From Basidiobolus meristosporus CBS 931.73 (lineage: Eukaryota > Basidiobolomycota > Basidiobolomycetes > Basidiobolales > Basidiobolaceae): a stretch of 64,000 nt of DNA. Positions 8,793-19,132 of the stretch are shown here, in pieces. The position numbers were made by a program, and so were the translations under genes. Position 1 is the first letter of the stretch. The number at the start of each line of letters is the position of its first letter. The notes beneath the pieces are model-generated. The model saw only the letters and a program-made list of their open reading frames with translations, had not been told where the DNA came from and ran no database searches. Location: the NCBI GenBank assembly GCA_002104905.1, contig MCFE01000224.1, positions 1 through 64,000 of the forward strand, given 5' to 3'.

Positions 8793-10244
8793 ATGTGCAG
8801 AGCAATCAATATCCCATGTAGAGAAAGCAGTATCTTTGCTGCAAAGAAGAAACTCATGTAGCTCAATGACACAACCAAGAATTGAGCCATTTCCCAATGT
8901 AACAGCAGAAGAACACTGTACAGTCTTTGAAGCACAACAACAGTGCCCAAAGATAAAGCCCACAGAGAAACCTATCACAGGGTGGGGGGGGAGACAATGT
9001 GGTGTGTATACCAAAGCCTAAAACTCAAAAGATATTCAAGATCCATGAAGCTGTTGAGTGTAATAATGAAGAGTGGGCTAATATACAAGAGGCTGTCAGA
9101 AGTCTAGCATGCCATCACCTTAAGGCCAGTATATCATGGGACCATCAAAAACTCAAGGCCAAGCAGAATGCACTTGACTTGTTCCATGAGCATTATCCTG
9201 GATTCAAACGGGCAAACGGATCTTGGGCCAGCATTGGTATGCTAAGAAAGTATCTTCACAATTGAAGAAACTATCAAAGGCTGAAGAACAAGGGTGCCAT
9301 GGCTAAAAACCAGCTGCTTCCTCAAGAGCCCATTACAAGCAGAATCAAATCTCCAGAGAAGCGTCAAAGCAATGTCAGGTAGCTGGAAGAGTGCCAATTA
9401 GGGACAAGCAGGCAGACACAGATGCACCAGCACAACATTTATCAAGGAAAAGCATAGTAACACTCAAGAAGCACCCAGTCAAAGTAGCAGTGAAGGACCT
9501 GGCAGTGATAAAAACCAGCTGCTTTGACAGTAGCCTGTCACAAATACAGTTGAGAGCTCAAAACAAGCGGAAAAGAAATGTCAGGTTGCCAGAAGAGTGC
9601 CAGCAAGGGACAAGCAGGCCAAAACAGATGCATCAGAGCAGAACATATCCAGGAGAAAATGTAGTTCTTTACAAGAAGCACTCAGACAAAGTAGCAGTGA
9701 AAGACCTGGCAGTGATAAAGGAAAAGGTGAAGGGAAAAAAGTCTGCCCAAGCCTGAGATAGGGAGGCATGCAAAAGAAACTGCAGTTCTTGCCAATTAAC
9801 GCCACAAGCCAGGAACAGACTGAATCGCATCATAGCCAAGAAGAATTACCAACAAGAAAAAAACTGTTTTCACAAGAGTTGGAAGCACAGCCAGTTGAGC
9901 TACACTCCAGCAAGGTAGATGATTTTGCTGAAAAAGGCAATTTGTATACTACAGCCTCAACAGCCTCCACAGCCTCCACAGCTTCCATTGTTGACAGAGT
10001 GGAGATCCCACTGACAGACAAGGCTACAACATCAAGAGCTCAAAAGACTATCACAATGCCTTCAGGGGAGTTTTGGAATATCAATAGGCACACCAAGAGA
10101 TTGCAGCACTTCTTCAACAGCAGTGCTCAAGAAAACACACTGGAATATTGCAAGGGTTTATTGCGAGACCTGGCAGATGAGGAGCTAGACCTTGTAGTGC
10201 CAGCTGAAGAGCAGGACATGTGGGAACCAGTGAATGAACAGTGA
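8793..10244 (+). pseudogene. T-element ORF2 protein, middle and C-terminal part (T1)
   Basis: This resumes ORF2 after H1. Segments in order: end of the coiled coil (EKAVSLLQRRN); a block ending IPKPK.QK..KIHEAVECNN; the best conserved part EEWANIQEAVRSLACHHLKA...ALDLFHEHYPGFKRANGSWA (8999-9265), which ends GMLRKYL and could be a helical DNA-binding domain; Lys/Gln-rich repeats (VAVKDLAVIK appears twice, near 9490 and 9695); a short TAST repeat near 9950-9990; and a C-terminal FWNINRHTKRLQHFF segment. Indels, including an extended G run near 8983, break the frame. No database family is recognised by eye. Confidence 0.7.
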
Positions 10245-10765
10245 CATAAAGCCATTGGGTTCCTGCCAAAGTTGTGGAACCAGAGCATTACAGTAGAAAT
10301 ATTTATTGAGTGGTGGATTTTAATGGAGTGACTTGTTGAGTGTGGGGTTGGGCTTAATGTTAGTGTAGGGTATAGAGACTTGTATAGGTCAATACAGTTG
10401 GCATTTAAGGTACAACTGAAGTTTTAACAAAAATGAATCAATTTGTACACATAAAAAGTGAGAGAAATGGTTGAGTCAGGAAGTAAGGAGTGTGAAAAAG
10501 AGGCAATAGCCAATCAATCAACACAAATGTAGGAGGCAATAAAGTGTCTGGGATCAGAAAGTGAGCCAATTGGCAGGGAACCAATCAAAGCCACTTATAC
10601 ATTGTTGTGATGAAATATTTTGACTACATTTTTTGTGAAATCTGGGGTGTATTTATTTTCAACAGTCTCTGGATGGTGTCCCAACAAGATCAGTACCTCT
10701 TAGTCACAGGACTTTAACTTTGTGATGACCTTTTGATGGGATCATCTCAATAATATTTCATAGGG
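10245..10765 (+). other. T1 right terminal region
   Basis: Non-coding 3' region of ORF2 and the transposon end. Corresponding blocks are 62141-62560 in T3 and, inverted, 45559-46080 in T2. The last 45 bp (gatgggatcatctcaataat...CATAGGG) are the most conserved part and contain the terminal repeat. Confidence 0.7.
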
Positions 10766-10970
10766 ACAGTAATAGCCAATATCTCTTGGCATCCATATTG
10801 CCATAATATATATAGTCCTGTCCCCCCTTATGTATTCCTCAGTCTGATAAACACAGGTCTTGAATAAACAGCCTTGCCTTGGAAATCCACCTTGCCTTAG
10901 AAACACAACTTGCCTTTTTGATCCACAGTTAAGTCCTTTCCTGGTCCTGCCCTGTGTCTATTCATAACAG
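10766..10970 (+). repeat. C4 LTR-like fragment
   Basis: This 205-bp block recurs at 41741-41936. Both copies share TATATAGTCCTGTCC-like promoter sequence, 'cagtctgataaacacaggtc', two AATAAA-type motifs followed by CTTGCCTTGG repeats, and a final TATTMATAACA. This is the layout of the 3' half of a retrotransposon LTR. The 5' half and internal region are not present in the window. Confidence 0.5.
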
Positions 10971-11857
10971 CTTCATCCCACCATTAATGACCATAGAAGT
11001 CCTAGAAGCTTTGATTCCCAGCTAATGGCAATGGAGAACCATCTTGCAGAGGGTATGGATGACTTAGAGCAAGCTTGGAACACTAGGTTCAGAGCCTCAA
11101 TAGACTTCCATATCCCAGAGTGCTCAGCAACAGGTCCCATATCAGGAGTATTTTGGATACCTTCCTAGTAAGAATCAACAGTCCTTCCAGGGGCCAAGGC
11201 ACTTTTATACTGGCAAATACAAGGCACACTGTGTGAAGTTTCAAGCACTGCCTAACATTGAGCATAACATGATCTGGTTTAGTTGGCCATTTACTGGAAG
11301 TAGGCACAACAAAGCACACTGGGTAGAGAATCATCCAAAATTTGGTAGAGGTGAGAAATGTGTGCACACTTAGCTTATGTAGGACTGGATTGTCAGAGAT
11401 TTGGATATATTACAGCATATGGGAAGCCATAGAATGGAATGCTTGGCAGAAAGCAGAAGCTCTACAATAAGATATTTAATCATTTCAGAGTGAAAGTAAA
11501 GCATAAATCTGGATATCTAAAGAGATCCAGCATATTGGAAGGTAAACACAGGGGAAAGTCATATATACGAGAATACAGCAGAAGAGGCAAAGTAGTTAAG
11601 ATACGTATTAATACATAGTTTATTCAAACAAGAAGACATCCTCTGAGAGAAATGTGTCTGCAGCAATTTGATGAGTAAATAAAGCCAGAAAAGCATTGTT
11701 CAGAGCAATGTAAGTAAGATTGAGGAAGAATACAAGTAACTCTATCCTACCACTGGCACAATGGTAGAAACTAGAGTGCTAGATAGTGCTGTCAAGTGCC
11801 TGACCATTTTGGCGCTAAAACAGGCTGGTACTATATGGCACTATCCAACAGAGCAAG
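10971..11857 (+). pseudogene. Harbinger transposase relic H4 (plus strand)
   Basis: It follows H7 from about 57270 (CATCCCACCATTAATGACC) through the transposase C-terminus (AGAAATGTGTCTGCAGCA) to the subterminal boxes and a decayed end 'ccaacagagcaagtcc'. The N-terminus is missing, and many frameshifts and stops occur. It abuts H2 in opposite orientation at 11858, making an inverted pair. Confidence 0.8.
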
Positions 11858-13050
11858 TCCAACATACTGTGCATTAATATATATCTTGAGAACTTTACCT
11901 ATTCTGCTGTTTTCTCCTATATATAACTTTCCTCTGTATTTACCTGCCAACATGCTGGATCTCCTTAGATATCCAGATGTATGCTTTACTTGCACACTGG
12001 AATGGTTAAATATCTTACTATAGAGCTTCTGCTTCCTGCTAAGCACACCATTCTTGGCTTCCTATGAGCTGTAATATATCTAAATCTCTGACAATACTGT
12101 CCAATATAAGTTAAGCTGGCACACATTTCTCCCCTCTACTGAATTCTGGATGGTTCTCTACCCAGCATGCTTTGGCATGCCTACTCCAGCAAATGATCTA
12201 CTAAACCAGATCATGTTACACTCAATGTTAGACAGTGCTTGAAACATCACATAATGTGCCTAGTGTGAGTACTAAATGCAGTACCCACTCTTTGCCCAAG
12301 AGTCCTCCCCAGAGTCCTACCCAAAGTCCCCCAGTATCCTCCCTATGATTCCCCCATGTGCTCTCCCTCCTATCCCTGCCCTTATCTAGTCAGAACACTT
12401 ACCATAACAGGAAGGTGCTCACACCCCTATTTTATAACACATTGTTTATTATCTAAACCCCCAAGTGATATATATATCTACCCAATTGAACTAAGTGAGA
12501 GGACAAGAGGATTTGGACAAAATAAGCACAAGTATTTATCACCTTGCTACCTTCTATTGGAAGCTATTCTGAGCCAATTGGTACTGACTTGACCTACAAG
12601 CTCTCCCACTCACCAAGTACAGTCAGTAATAACCCACACGTAGTATTTGCCAGAATAAAAGTACCTCTCCTTTGTAAGGTCTGTTAATTGTTACTAGGAA
12701 GGTATCAGAATACTCCTGATATGAAACCTATTGCTGAGCACTCTGGGATATGGAAGTCTATTGGAGCTTCTGAACCTAGTATTCTAAACTTGCTCTAAAT
12801 TATTCATACACTCTGCAAGGTGGTTCTCCATTGCTCTCAGCTGGGAATGAAAGCTTCCAGGACTTTTGTTGCCATGGATAGTGGGAGAAAGCCTTGTAGT
12901 GAAATAGCTCTTGTAACAGCAGAGAAGCTTAACCAGATATCTTATTGAGTGGATTGGGGTGGAAGGTCCACAGCACATAGCATATATCTCCTTTAATGTG
13001 TCAGAGGAAATCCAGTGATAGTGATGGGACTGATAAGAAAAGACCATTCA
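11858..13050 (-). pseudogene. Harbinger transposase relic in H2
   Basis: Minus-strand remnants match the H1 transposase over nearly its whole length. The N-terminal part lies at 13047-12784 (TLKEIYAMCCGPSTPIHS, then IHGNKSPGSFHSQLRAMENH) and the C-terminal part at 12046-11831 (VLSRKQKLYSKIFNHS). X1 interrupts the middle next to the catalytic region. Multiple stops make it inactive. Confidence 0.8.
12265..12640. mobile_element. X1, 376-bp insertion in H2
   Basis: X1 interrupts the H2 transposase and is flanked by TAGT on both sides (12261-12264 and 12641-12644). The H1 sequence runs straight across this point. X1 starts with an imperfect palindrome GTGAGTACTaaatgcAGTACCCAC. Near its right end it carries CTCTCCCACTCACC, the reverse complement of a purine tract like those next to Copia C1 and C2 LTRs, which suggests a deleted retroelement. 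No coding sequence. Its class is unresolved. Confidence 0.5.
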
Positions 13051-13304
13051 GAAGAGTAAGTCATATTAAGATTAATAAATGATTGACTTAGTGTGTGCAG
13101 ACTTGAATTGGTGTAATTGGCAATAGTTATCTGGTTCTCCATCCATTACAATTAAGTCCCCATCAGTTGCCATGTATCCATTCACTACATTCCAAATAAC
13201 CCTAATATCTATAATCAAATGCAAAATCTGTATATGTTGTAATTTGATCTGTGTCAATGCAATTGAAGATGCATCATGCTTAATATATGGAAAGCTTAGC
13301 AATC

Positions 13305-14205
13305 TGTTGTGTTGTGATATAATTAGTTTGAGGCTTGTTCTATCATTTAGAGACTAATCATCAATTTACAATACCTTCCAGTCTGCTAGTACTCAAATAG
13401 CATATTAGGAGTTTAATATACCAATAGAATATATAACTTTCACTGATAGCCTCAATCTGAGTCTCAAAAAATAATATAGGCAGTGTTTTTCAGTTCTACA
13501 GCTGTGCTCTGACCTTCTGACAATCTTAGGCTAATTTATATTACAACAACTTTCCTTTTTTGAAAGCCTCCTCCCTCTCTGAGAAAATGTTTCTTGATAT
13601 GGAAATTATGGACCCCCCTTTAATCTACAGGGGTGTATTGTAGGAGTCTCTAAAGGGGTTTATAGACATGAAGGGGTGTCTAAAGAGGTGTTCTTACAGT
13701 GGTCTTGCAAGTGGACTTTGCACTAAAGGGGTGCCTAAAGGGGCTTTTTTAAGTAAAGAGGCTTCCAAAAGGGGTCTCTGAGGTGGTCTTCAGACTGAAG
13801 GGGTGTAAAGATGGGTGTTTTAGAGGGGGCCTGTCCAGCAGAGAAGTAGTACTATTCTTGTAGAACTTAAATTGTGAGCTTTGCACCCTCTTTACCAATA
13901 CTGCACTAATCAAAGTTAGAATACTCAACAGTGCAAGTGATGCAGCAGAAGTCTTATAGCCTTTTAAGCTGGTAATTGTAGTGTGGAGATCCTGGAAAGA
14001 GTGGCTCTTGTTTGTTTTTCTGCTGGGGAAGTCATATATATATATATTCTGAGGGATCAAGTCTGTAGGCAATTGGACAAGCAATACACATGATATATAG
14101 TAAAAGTTTACCGTGATGTAGATCTTGAATGAGTTTTGGCCACATATAAGTAATATACTTTGTTCTATATTACTAAAGCTAAGTTGCCTCTAAGAGCTGT
14201 ATAAA
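13305..14205. repeat. L-A, LTR-like repeat with AAAGGGGTGTCT minisatellite
   Basis: It begins TGTTGTGTTGTGATATAAT within the H2 spacer and matches L-B (42743) and L-C (60630) through the region with repeated 'ctaaaggggtgtct' units (about 13610-13830). The 3' portion diverges, and the right edge is estimated from where H2 resumes. The minus-strand open frame at 13749-14084 arises from the minisatellite and is not accepted as a gene. Confidence 0.6.
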
Positions 14206-15026
14206 CCAGACTAATCAAGGTGCAAGATGTATGACTGCCAAATGCTTCAGTAGTGATCCTTGTGGAAACAAACCTTGGTGAGGATGATGCAATTGTCTTG
14301 AACTACTGTCATTTGCCATGTTCCACAATGCATTTTTTCTGCAATATGAATCAAGCTATTGAAAACCAGTAATCACTAAATTTCTGATAAAAGTAATATC
14401 AAGGTTGTTTCACATCTGAGACAGTGCCCTTGTAAATAAACACCCTGCATACTTATATCTTCATTTGTTATACTGGTGCAGCTATTTAATCTGTTTTGAG
14501 CCCACCCAATTGGTCACATACTAGATATGATAACTCATCCAATCAATAAAATCAGGGATATAATTGCTTAATGTGCACAATAGGTTATTTGATGGCTAAT
14601 TGTGTAGGTGGTTTATTGGCCAACAATCTAATTGAGGGCTCCTGGTTTCAGAATATTCCAAGATTAATCAACCACTGATTTACTATCTTTTTGGGATGAT
14701 AGTAGCAAAAATGGTAAATATTAGTTTAATTTGTAGTGTAATATGCATCTATTTCCAATTACAGTAAAGAAGCAAACCATATTCTGGATATACCTACCAC
14801 AACAGTGGTATCCAATTGCACATATGATGCAAATATTACAAGTTGCCACAATGATCCATACTAGCCACATTGTGTTGTATTATGCCATAGTGTACAACAT
14901 TGCCCAACATAGTGCCAAATTATCTAAGAGCAATCTTGCCTACTGGCTGATACAGCATTGTGCCTTATTACTCTTAATGACTTAGGATTGCACTGCACAC
15001 CCTGACACAGTATGACAGAATAAGTC

Positions 15027-15890
15027 TTTGGTATAAGCTAATTCTGCCATATACTGCACCTCTCTGCTGAGTCTGGGATAATTCTCTATCCTGTGTACTT
15101 TATCATGCTTAATTACATCAACTGGCTCACTAAATCAGATGTTGTTACCCTCAATGCAAAGAGTGTGTAAGACTTCATGCTGTGCGCGTTGTTTTTGCTA
15201 GAAAAGAAGCTCATCTACTGTTTGAAGATCTATTTATCATCACTAGGAAGGTATCCAAGATACTCCCACTACAGAACCTATTATTGCACACTCTGGAATA
15301 TGAAAGTCAATTGAAGCTTCTAATCCCAGTATTTAAGCTTGCTTTAAATGAGTCATTCCCTTTGCAAGATGGTGCTCCATTGCAGCCAGCCAAAAATGAA
15401 ACCTTCTAAGATTTTTGTTGCCATGGATGGTAGTATAAACTTTGTAGGGCAATAGTTCTGGTAAAAGCCAAGAAGCTTGGCAAGTGATCTTTATGAGTAT
15501 ATTGGGGTAGTGCATCCAGATTACTTGGTGTAGATCTCCTCTAATGTGTCAAAGGAAATCTAGTTGTGGTTATGGGATTTATGAGAAGGGACTACTCAGA
15601 GGAATATGTCATGTTAAGATTGATCAGTGAGGAGTAGCACCATATTGCCATAATCAGCTTGTTTTATCTGATTTCCAATACATTATGAACATATATCCAT
15701 ACATTGAAATGCATCCTATGATTATGTTGCAAAAGTTATTCATAAACAATGACTTGGAATTTGTATTGATGAATCACTTGCAAGTCAATGATCATCTAAG
15801 AAATCTGCAACTGAAGTTATCTGATTTGCATCAGCTCAATACTTCAGAATGGTATGCATGATATAACAATGGTACTATTTCTAGTGCCAA
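15027..15890 (-). pseudogene. Harbinger transposase relic H3
   Basis: It abuts the H2 right end and matches the H1 transposase minus strand from the ADLAYIGE region to beyond the start codon (GGAATATGTCATGTTAAGATTG near 15600), then the divergent spacer to about 15870. Frames are broken throughout. Both ends of the element are missing. Confidence 0.7.
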
Positions 15891-16841
15891 CAATCCTGAG
15901 GCTTGGTGAGACACTTATTAGACAGGCTTCATGCCTACATTATGTATCAGAAACAGTGGGAGGAGATATAGGTACAAATATCCAAACATGGAATTTCTGC
16001 CACCATTGAGAAAAGTGCTACTGGAGATCCTGACCAAAGTACATGCATATAATCACTATAAACACTGTGGAGAGTATATGAGATACTATTGAGGAATGTA
16101 CTATTTGCCCTATGCTGGTACCTATTTCACTAGGAATTAAGTGATTGCCAATCATATATGCAAACATGGATCAGATGTTGATCTTGCTATCATGATCAGA
16201 TCAACTTACATGCAGGTCCTTGCTATGGGCCACACTGCAGTAAGTAATAGCAATGCATTAGTCCAGAAGAAGAAACATTTGATCAACTGGTGACAACCAA
16301 GGCTACCATAATACTGACAAGTTGTTGGCTCTAACAGATGATATATGGTGTATACAAGGGAAGTTATTATCCACAGCCAGTTATGGATATACCAAGAATA
16401 GTCCAAGTGAAATGGACTATATACCAGAACTGTGGATGATTGAAATCTCATGGTAAGAAACTATATCATAACTTCATAGACCAATAATGCTCAAATAAAT
16501 AGGCAGCAGAAAGCCTAAAAGCATAGCAACCTAATGGTGGACAGAGTAAATGGATATAATTGGTATCTGAAACGTTTTACCCCAATCAAGTGGATGATAC
16601 TCATTCATAGATATTTTGTGATGAGATCAGAATTCAGGCTCATAGTAATTTGATCTGAAGTATGCAATCAATAGTATAGGCTTATACTTAGTTATCACAG
16701 GTAATATGCAATCCCTAACATACATTGCACAATATATTAGTCCAATAGGTTTGATGGTTATTTGCAGGTTTAGTTTCAACTGGAAGATACACTACATCAC
16801 AGAGAGTTCATAAGGATATGAATATATTACAGGAGTGGGAG
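15891..16841. other. Unassigned DNA upstream of the C3 LTR, probably decayed retroelement interior
   Basis: No protein can be recognised over 950 bp, and open frames are short and interrupted. The only structural cue is AGGAGTGGGAG directly before the LTR at 16842. It resembles the GAGTGGGAG purine tract next to C2 LTRs and suggests the 3' end of a plus-strand Copia interior. Confidence 0.35.
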
Positions 16842-17189
16842 TATTGAAATAACTAGGAGTCCATCTAATTATTAGTCTATTATGACCTAGCACTTAGGTA
16901 AGTGACATATTTCAGAATATCAACTTAGAAATTAGTTTGAAGATATTTGCTAACTATTAGAAATTAGTGAAGTACAGAATTATAGGAAAATTTGAAGCTT
17001 GTCCAAATGAGCTGAAACTAGGCACATGTACTCCTGAGACTTCCCTAATAGTGAGGTGATAGTTGCATATACATAGTTTTGCAATAAGTATAAATACTAT
17101 GTTGCAACTCAATAAATCAATAAGTGAATATCATATATATCTTCTGATTCTCCATTTCACTTCTAACATATCTCTTTAATATTTCAACA
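16842..17189 (+). repeat. C3 LTR (348 bp)
   Basis: It runs from TATTGAAATA to TATTTCAACA, a 10-bp terminal inverted repeat with one G-to-A change in the expected TG. A polypurine-like AGGAGTGGGAG precedes it, so it looks like a 3' LTR. It contains an AATAAATCAATAAG polyadenylation-like segment near 17120. A Tnp2 relic (T5) follows. Confidence 0.6.
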
Positions 17190-18305
17190 TCTTTTGGTGT
17201 CAGAGCAGAAAGCTGATGGTAGTGGCACTGGTAGCTGTGCCCAACTTGCCATCAACCTGGATAGCTACAGTATCCATTGTTGAATAAATTCTGTTTGCTC
17301 TTCAGTGAGATACAACTAAATGACCAACATATCAAGCATGTAATACTATTGGCTTTGGAGCTACTCCAGCCATCAGCAAGTTAGCTGGCTTTTCTAGTTA
17401 CAACAAACTGTATTGCTGTTGAATATGTGAGATCCAGGGAATATATTCAATAACCTATATGCGTTATTAGTATACACACATCAACACTAAGAACATCAGC
17501 TTTGCACAGAGAAAATCAACAGTAGTCAGCATGTAATTGCAGCAAAGTTAGCCAGCTACTGGCCGTTGAGCAGAATATGGAATCATTGGCAATTGGAAAT
17601 ACTTCAGATAGAGGATATCTGTTGGAGTAAAAGCTTTCTGCTGGGAGAAATGCATATCCTTTTTAACAAAATAAAAGTACCTAAAGTACTTCACACAGGC
17701 TCCAAGCAATATTTGTACACACATGTAACTTCACAAATGCAAGGACTGGATAAGCTTAATATGAATCAGTTTAAGTTACCTTCTGAAGCCATTTCTACCA
17801 ATAGTGCAGTAGTGGTATTTGCAGTCATTTGTTGATGTTGTAGGAAATTTTATCCAGAAGCAGATCACCAATGACAGTTTGCACATCTGCATTGTTTATG
17901 CAAAACATTTGCAACCCGATTTGAGTGGCTACACTACAAGCACAAAGCTGAATGCATAGATCTCTTCCCACACTGTATCCATTCTTTACTCCCTCTTTCA
18001 TTGTGTATTGAGAATATTTAGCCTTGCTTCCCAATGCAGGAGTTCCTATGGAGCATGCTTGTGGGGAAATAAGACAATTCAAGTTGCAGGTACTATCACA
18101 TCACAACCTCATCGAGAATATTACCTTCAAGTTCAGCATGGGTGTGATAGGTGGGCACATGGAGGACAACCCGGAAGAGTGGAGAATATTAAGGACAGAT
18201 GTGCACATGGAGACACCTATGCCTTTAGCATTGAGAAGCTAAGCAGCCCCAATGCATGCGCAACAGGGTAAGTCATGTATGGTTGAGTTGGAAACAACAT
18301 GTAAT
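17190..18305 (+). pseudogene. Tnp2 transposase relic T5
   Basis: The plus strand follows T2 from about 49215 ('ctgatggtagt...') to the C-terminal region near 50400. Recognisable points are the GHNG-region remnant at 17380-17440, WNHWQLEILQIEDICWSKSF with the following block at 17566-17835, and 'tgcatgcgcaacagggtaagtcat' at the end. It is full of stops. The C3 LTR cuts its left side and a C1 LTR its right. Confidence 0.7.
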
Positions 18306-18673
18306 GGTTGAACTATTGGATGGTTTGGTTTCATCAAGCAGCTAAAAATTTATTTAGCAATTCTGGACTAGTCTTGGTCACTGTGGAACTAACTTACAGC
18401 ACTAATTTGCCACTTTCTTCAGATCTATGATCCTAAAATTACTCCCCTGTAATTAAGACCAAGTTAGCACTTTTAGCAAACATTATGTATTAACCCTGAA
18501 GCTGTTATAGAATGCTCCTGAGTCTTGAGAAGCTCTCCTGACTAGGTGTTATAGTTGTATTACTTCTATAACGGTATAAGTATTGAACTTCCTTATGAAT
18601 AAGCAACAGTACAACTATTATAACTTTCTTTACACAAGCTCAGGATATCCAAATTACTTCTTAAATTGTAACA
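18306..18673 (+). repeat. Copia C1b 5' LTR (old copy)
   Basis: A diverged copy of the C1a LTR in plus orientation, beginning GGTTGAACTATTGG and ending AAATTGTAACA. A decayed primer-binding region (GGTTAGGTGCATC) and then gag codons follow directly, so it is a 5' LTR. The rest of this element continues beyond C1a at 23451. Confidence 0.75.
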
Positions 18674-18763
18674 GGTTAGGTGCATCAATTGCTTAGGGAA
18701 TTTGGAATTTAGTAACGGAAAGAGAAGTGGAGCTTAAAGAAACAGCAGAAAAAGTGGAGAGGT
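18674..18763 (+). pseudogene. Copia C1b gag, first part
   Basis: After a decayed primer-binding region, the sequence aligns with the C1a gag codons for LWNIVTGKEVEPKGTAEDLE and breaks off at GAGGT, the C1a target site. The next gag codons (KFQGKERKAFN region) resume at 23451 without loss, which proves that C1a is inserted inside C1b gag. Confidence 0.8.
18759..18763. repeat. C1a target-site duplication GAGGT (left)
   Basis: GAGGT here is repeated at 23451-23455, immediately outside the two LTRs. A 5-bp duplication is standard for Copia integrase. Confidence 0.9.
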
Positions 18764-19132
18764 TGTTGCAATTTAAGAAGTGATTTGGATATAAGGAACT
18801 TATCAAGAAATAGTGATAATAGTTGAACTGTTGTTTATTCACAAAGAAGCTCAGTATTTATACCTTTGTAGAAGTAATACAGCTGCAACACTAAGTAGGG
18901 AGGGTTTCTCAATATTCAGGAGCATTCTGTAACAGTTTCAGGGTTAGTACATAATGTTTAGTAATAGTGCTAATTTGATCCTGACTATAGGGGAATAATC
19001 ATAAGATCATATATCTGGAGAAAGTGGCAAAGTTAAGGCAGTAAATGAGTCCTACAGTGACTAAGACTAGCCTAGAATTGTTAAGTAAATTTTTAGCTGC
19101 TGAATGATACCAAATAGTCCAATATTTCAACT
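18764..19132 (-). repeat. C1a 3' LTR
   Basis: It starts TGTTGCAATTTAAG and ends TTTCAACT, where the partner LTR ends CAACA. The adjoining CTCTCCCCCTCAAC is the complement of the polypurine tract that primes plus-strand DNA. Confidence 0.9.

Larger units (their letters stand above)
1438..10765. mobile_element. T1, CACTA/Tnp2-like DNA transposon with nested insertions
   Basis: T1 carries a Tnp2 transposase pseudogene on the minus strand (1438-4715) and a divergent ORF2 on the plus strand (4938-10244). Its right end, ...ttCATAGGG at 10765, matches the ends of T3 (62560) and T4 (40829) and is the complement of the T2 left end CCCTAT. The left end is lost to a Copia C2 fragment. R1 (3104-4400) and H1 (5381-8789) are nested inside. 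Without them it would be close to T2 in length. Confidence 0.8.
11858..15026. mobile_element. H2, old Harbinger copy split by X1 and L-A
   Basis: Same order as H1: transposase relic on the minus strand (11858-13050), the divergent spacer (13051-13304), then after a large gap the accessory 3' end (from about 14206, CCAAATGCTTCAGTAG) and the non-coding end to AATAAGTCT at 15026. Most of the accessory gene is deleted. CG sites of H1 appear as TG/CA. X1 (12265-12640) and L-A (13305-14205) are inserted. Confidence 0.75.

Noticed and set aside
13749-14084. Minus-strand frame of 111 residues, with a similar one at 43119-43409.
   Set aside because: Both lie in the minisatellite of L repeats, the encoded sequences are not conserved between copies, and the frames are a by-product of the repeat.
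17190-17210. TTTGGTGTCAGAGC directly after the C3 LTR looked like a classic initiator-tRNA primer-binding site.
   Set aside because: The same place in T2 (about 49210) reads GGTATCAGATCAATAATCTG within the Tnp2 gene, and T5 continues colinear with Tnp2 from here. It is transposase sequence, not a PBS.
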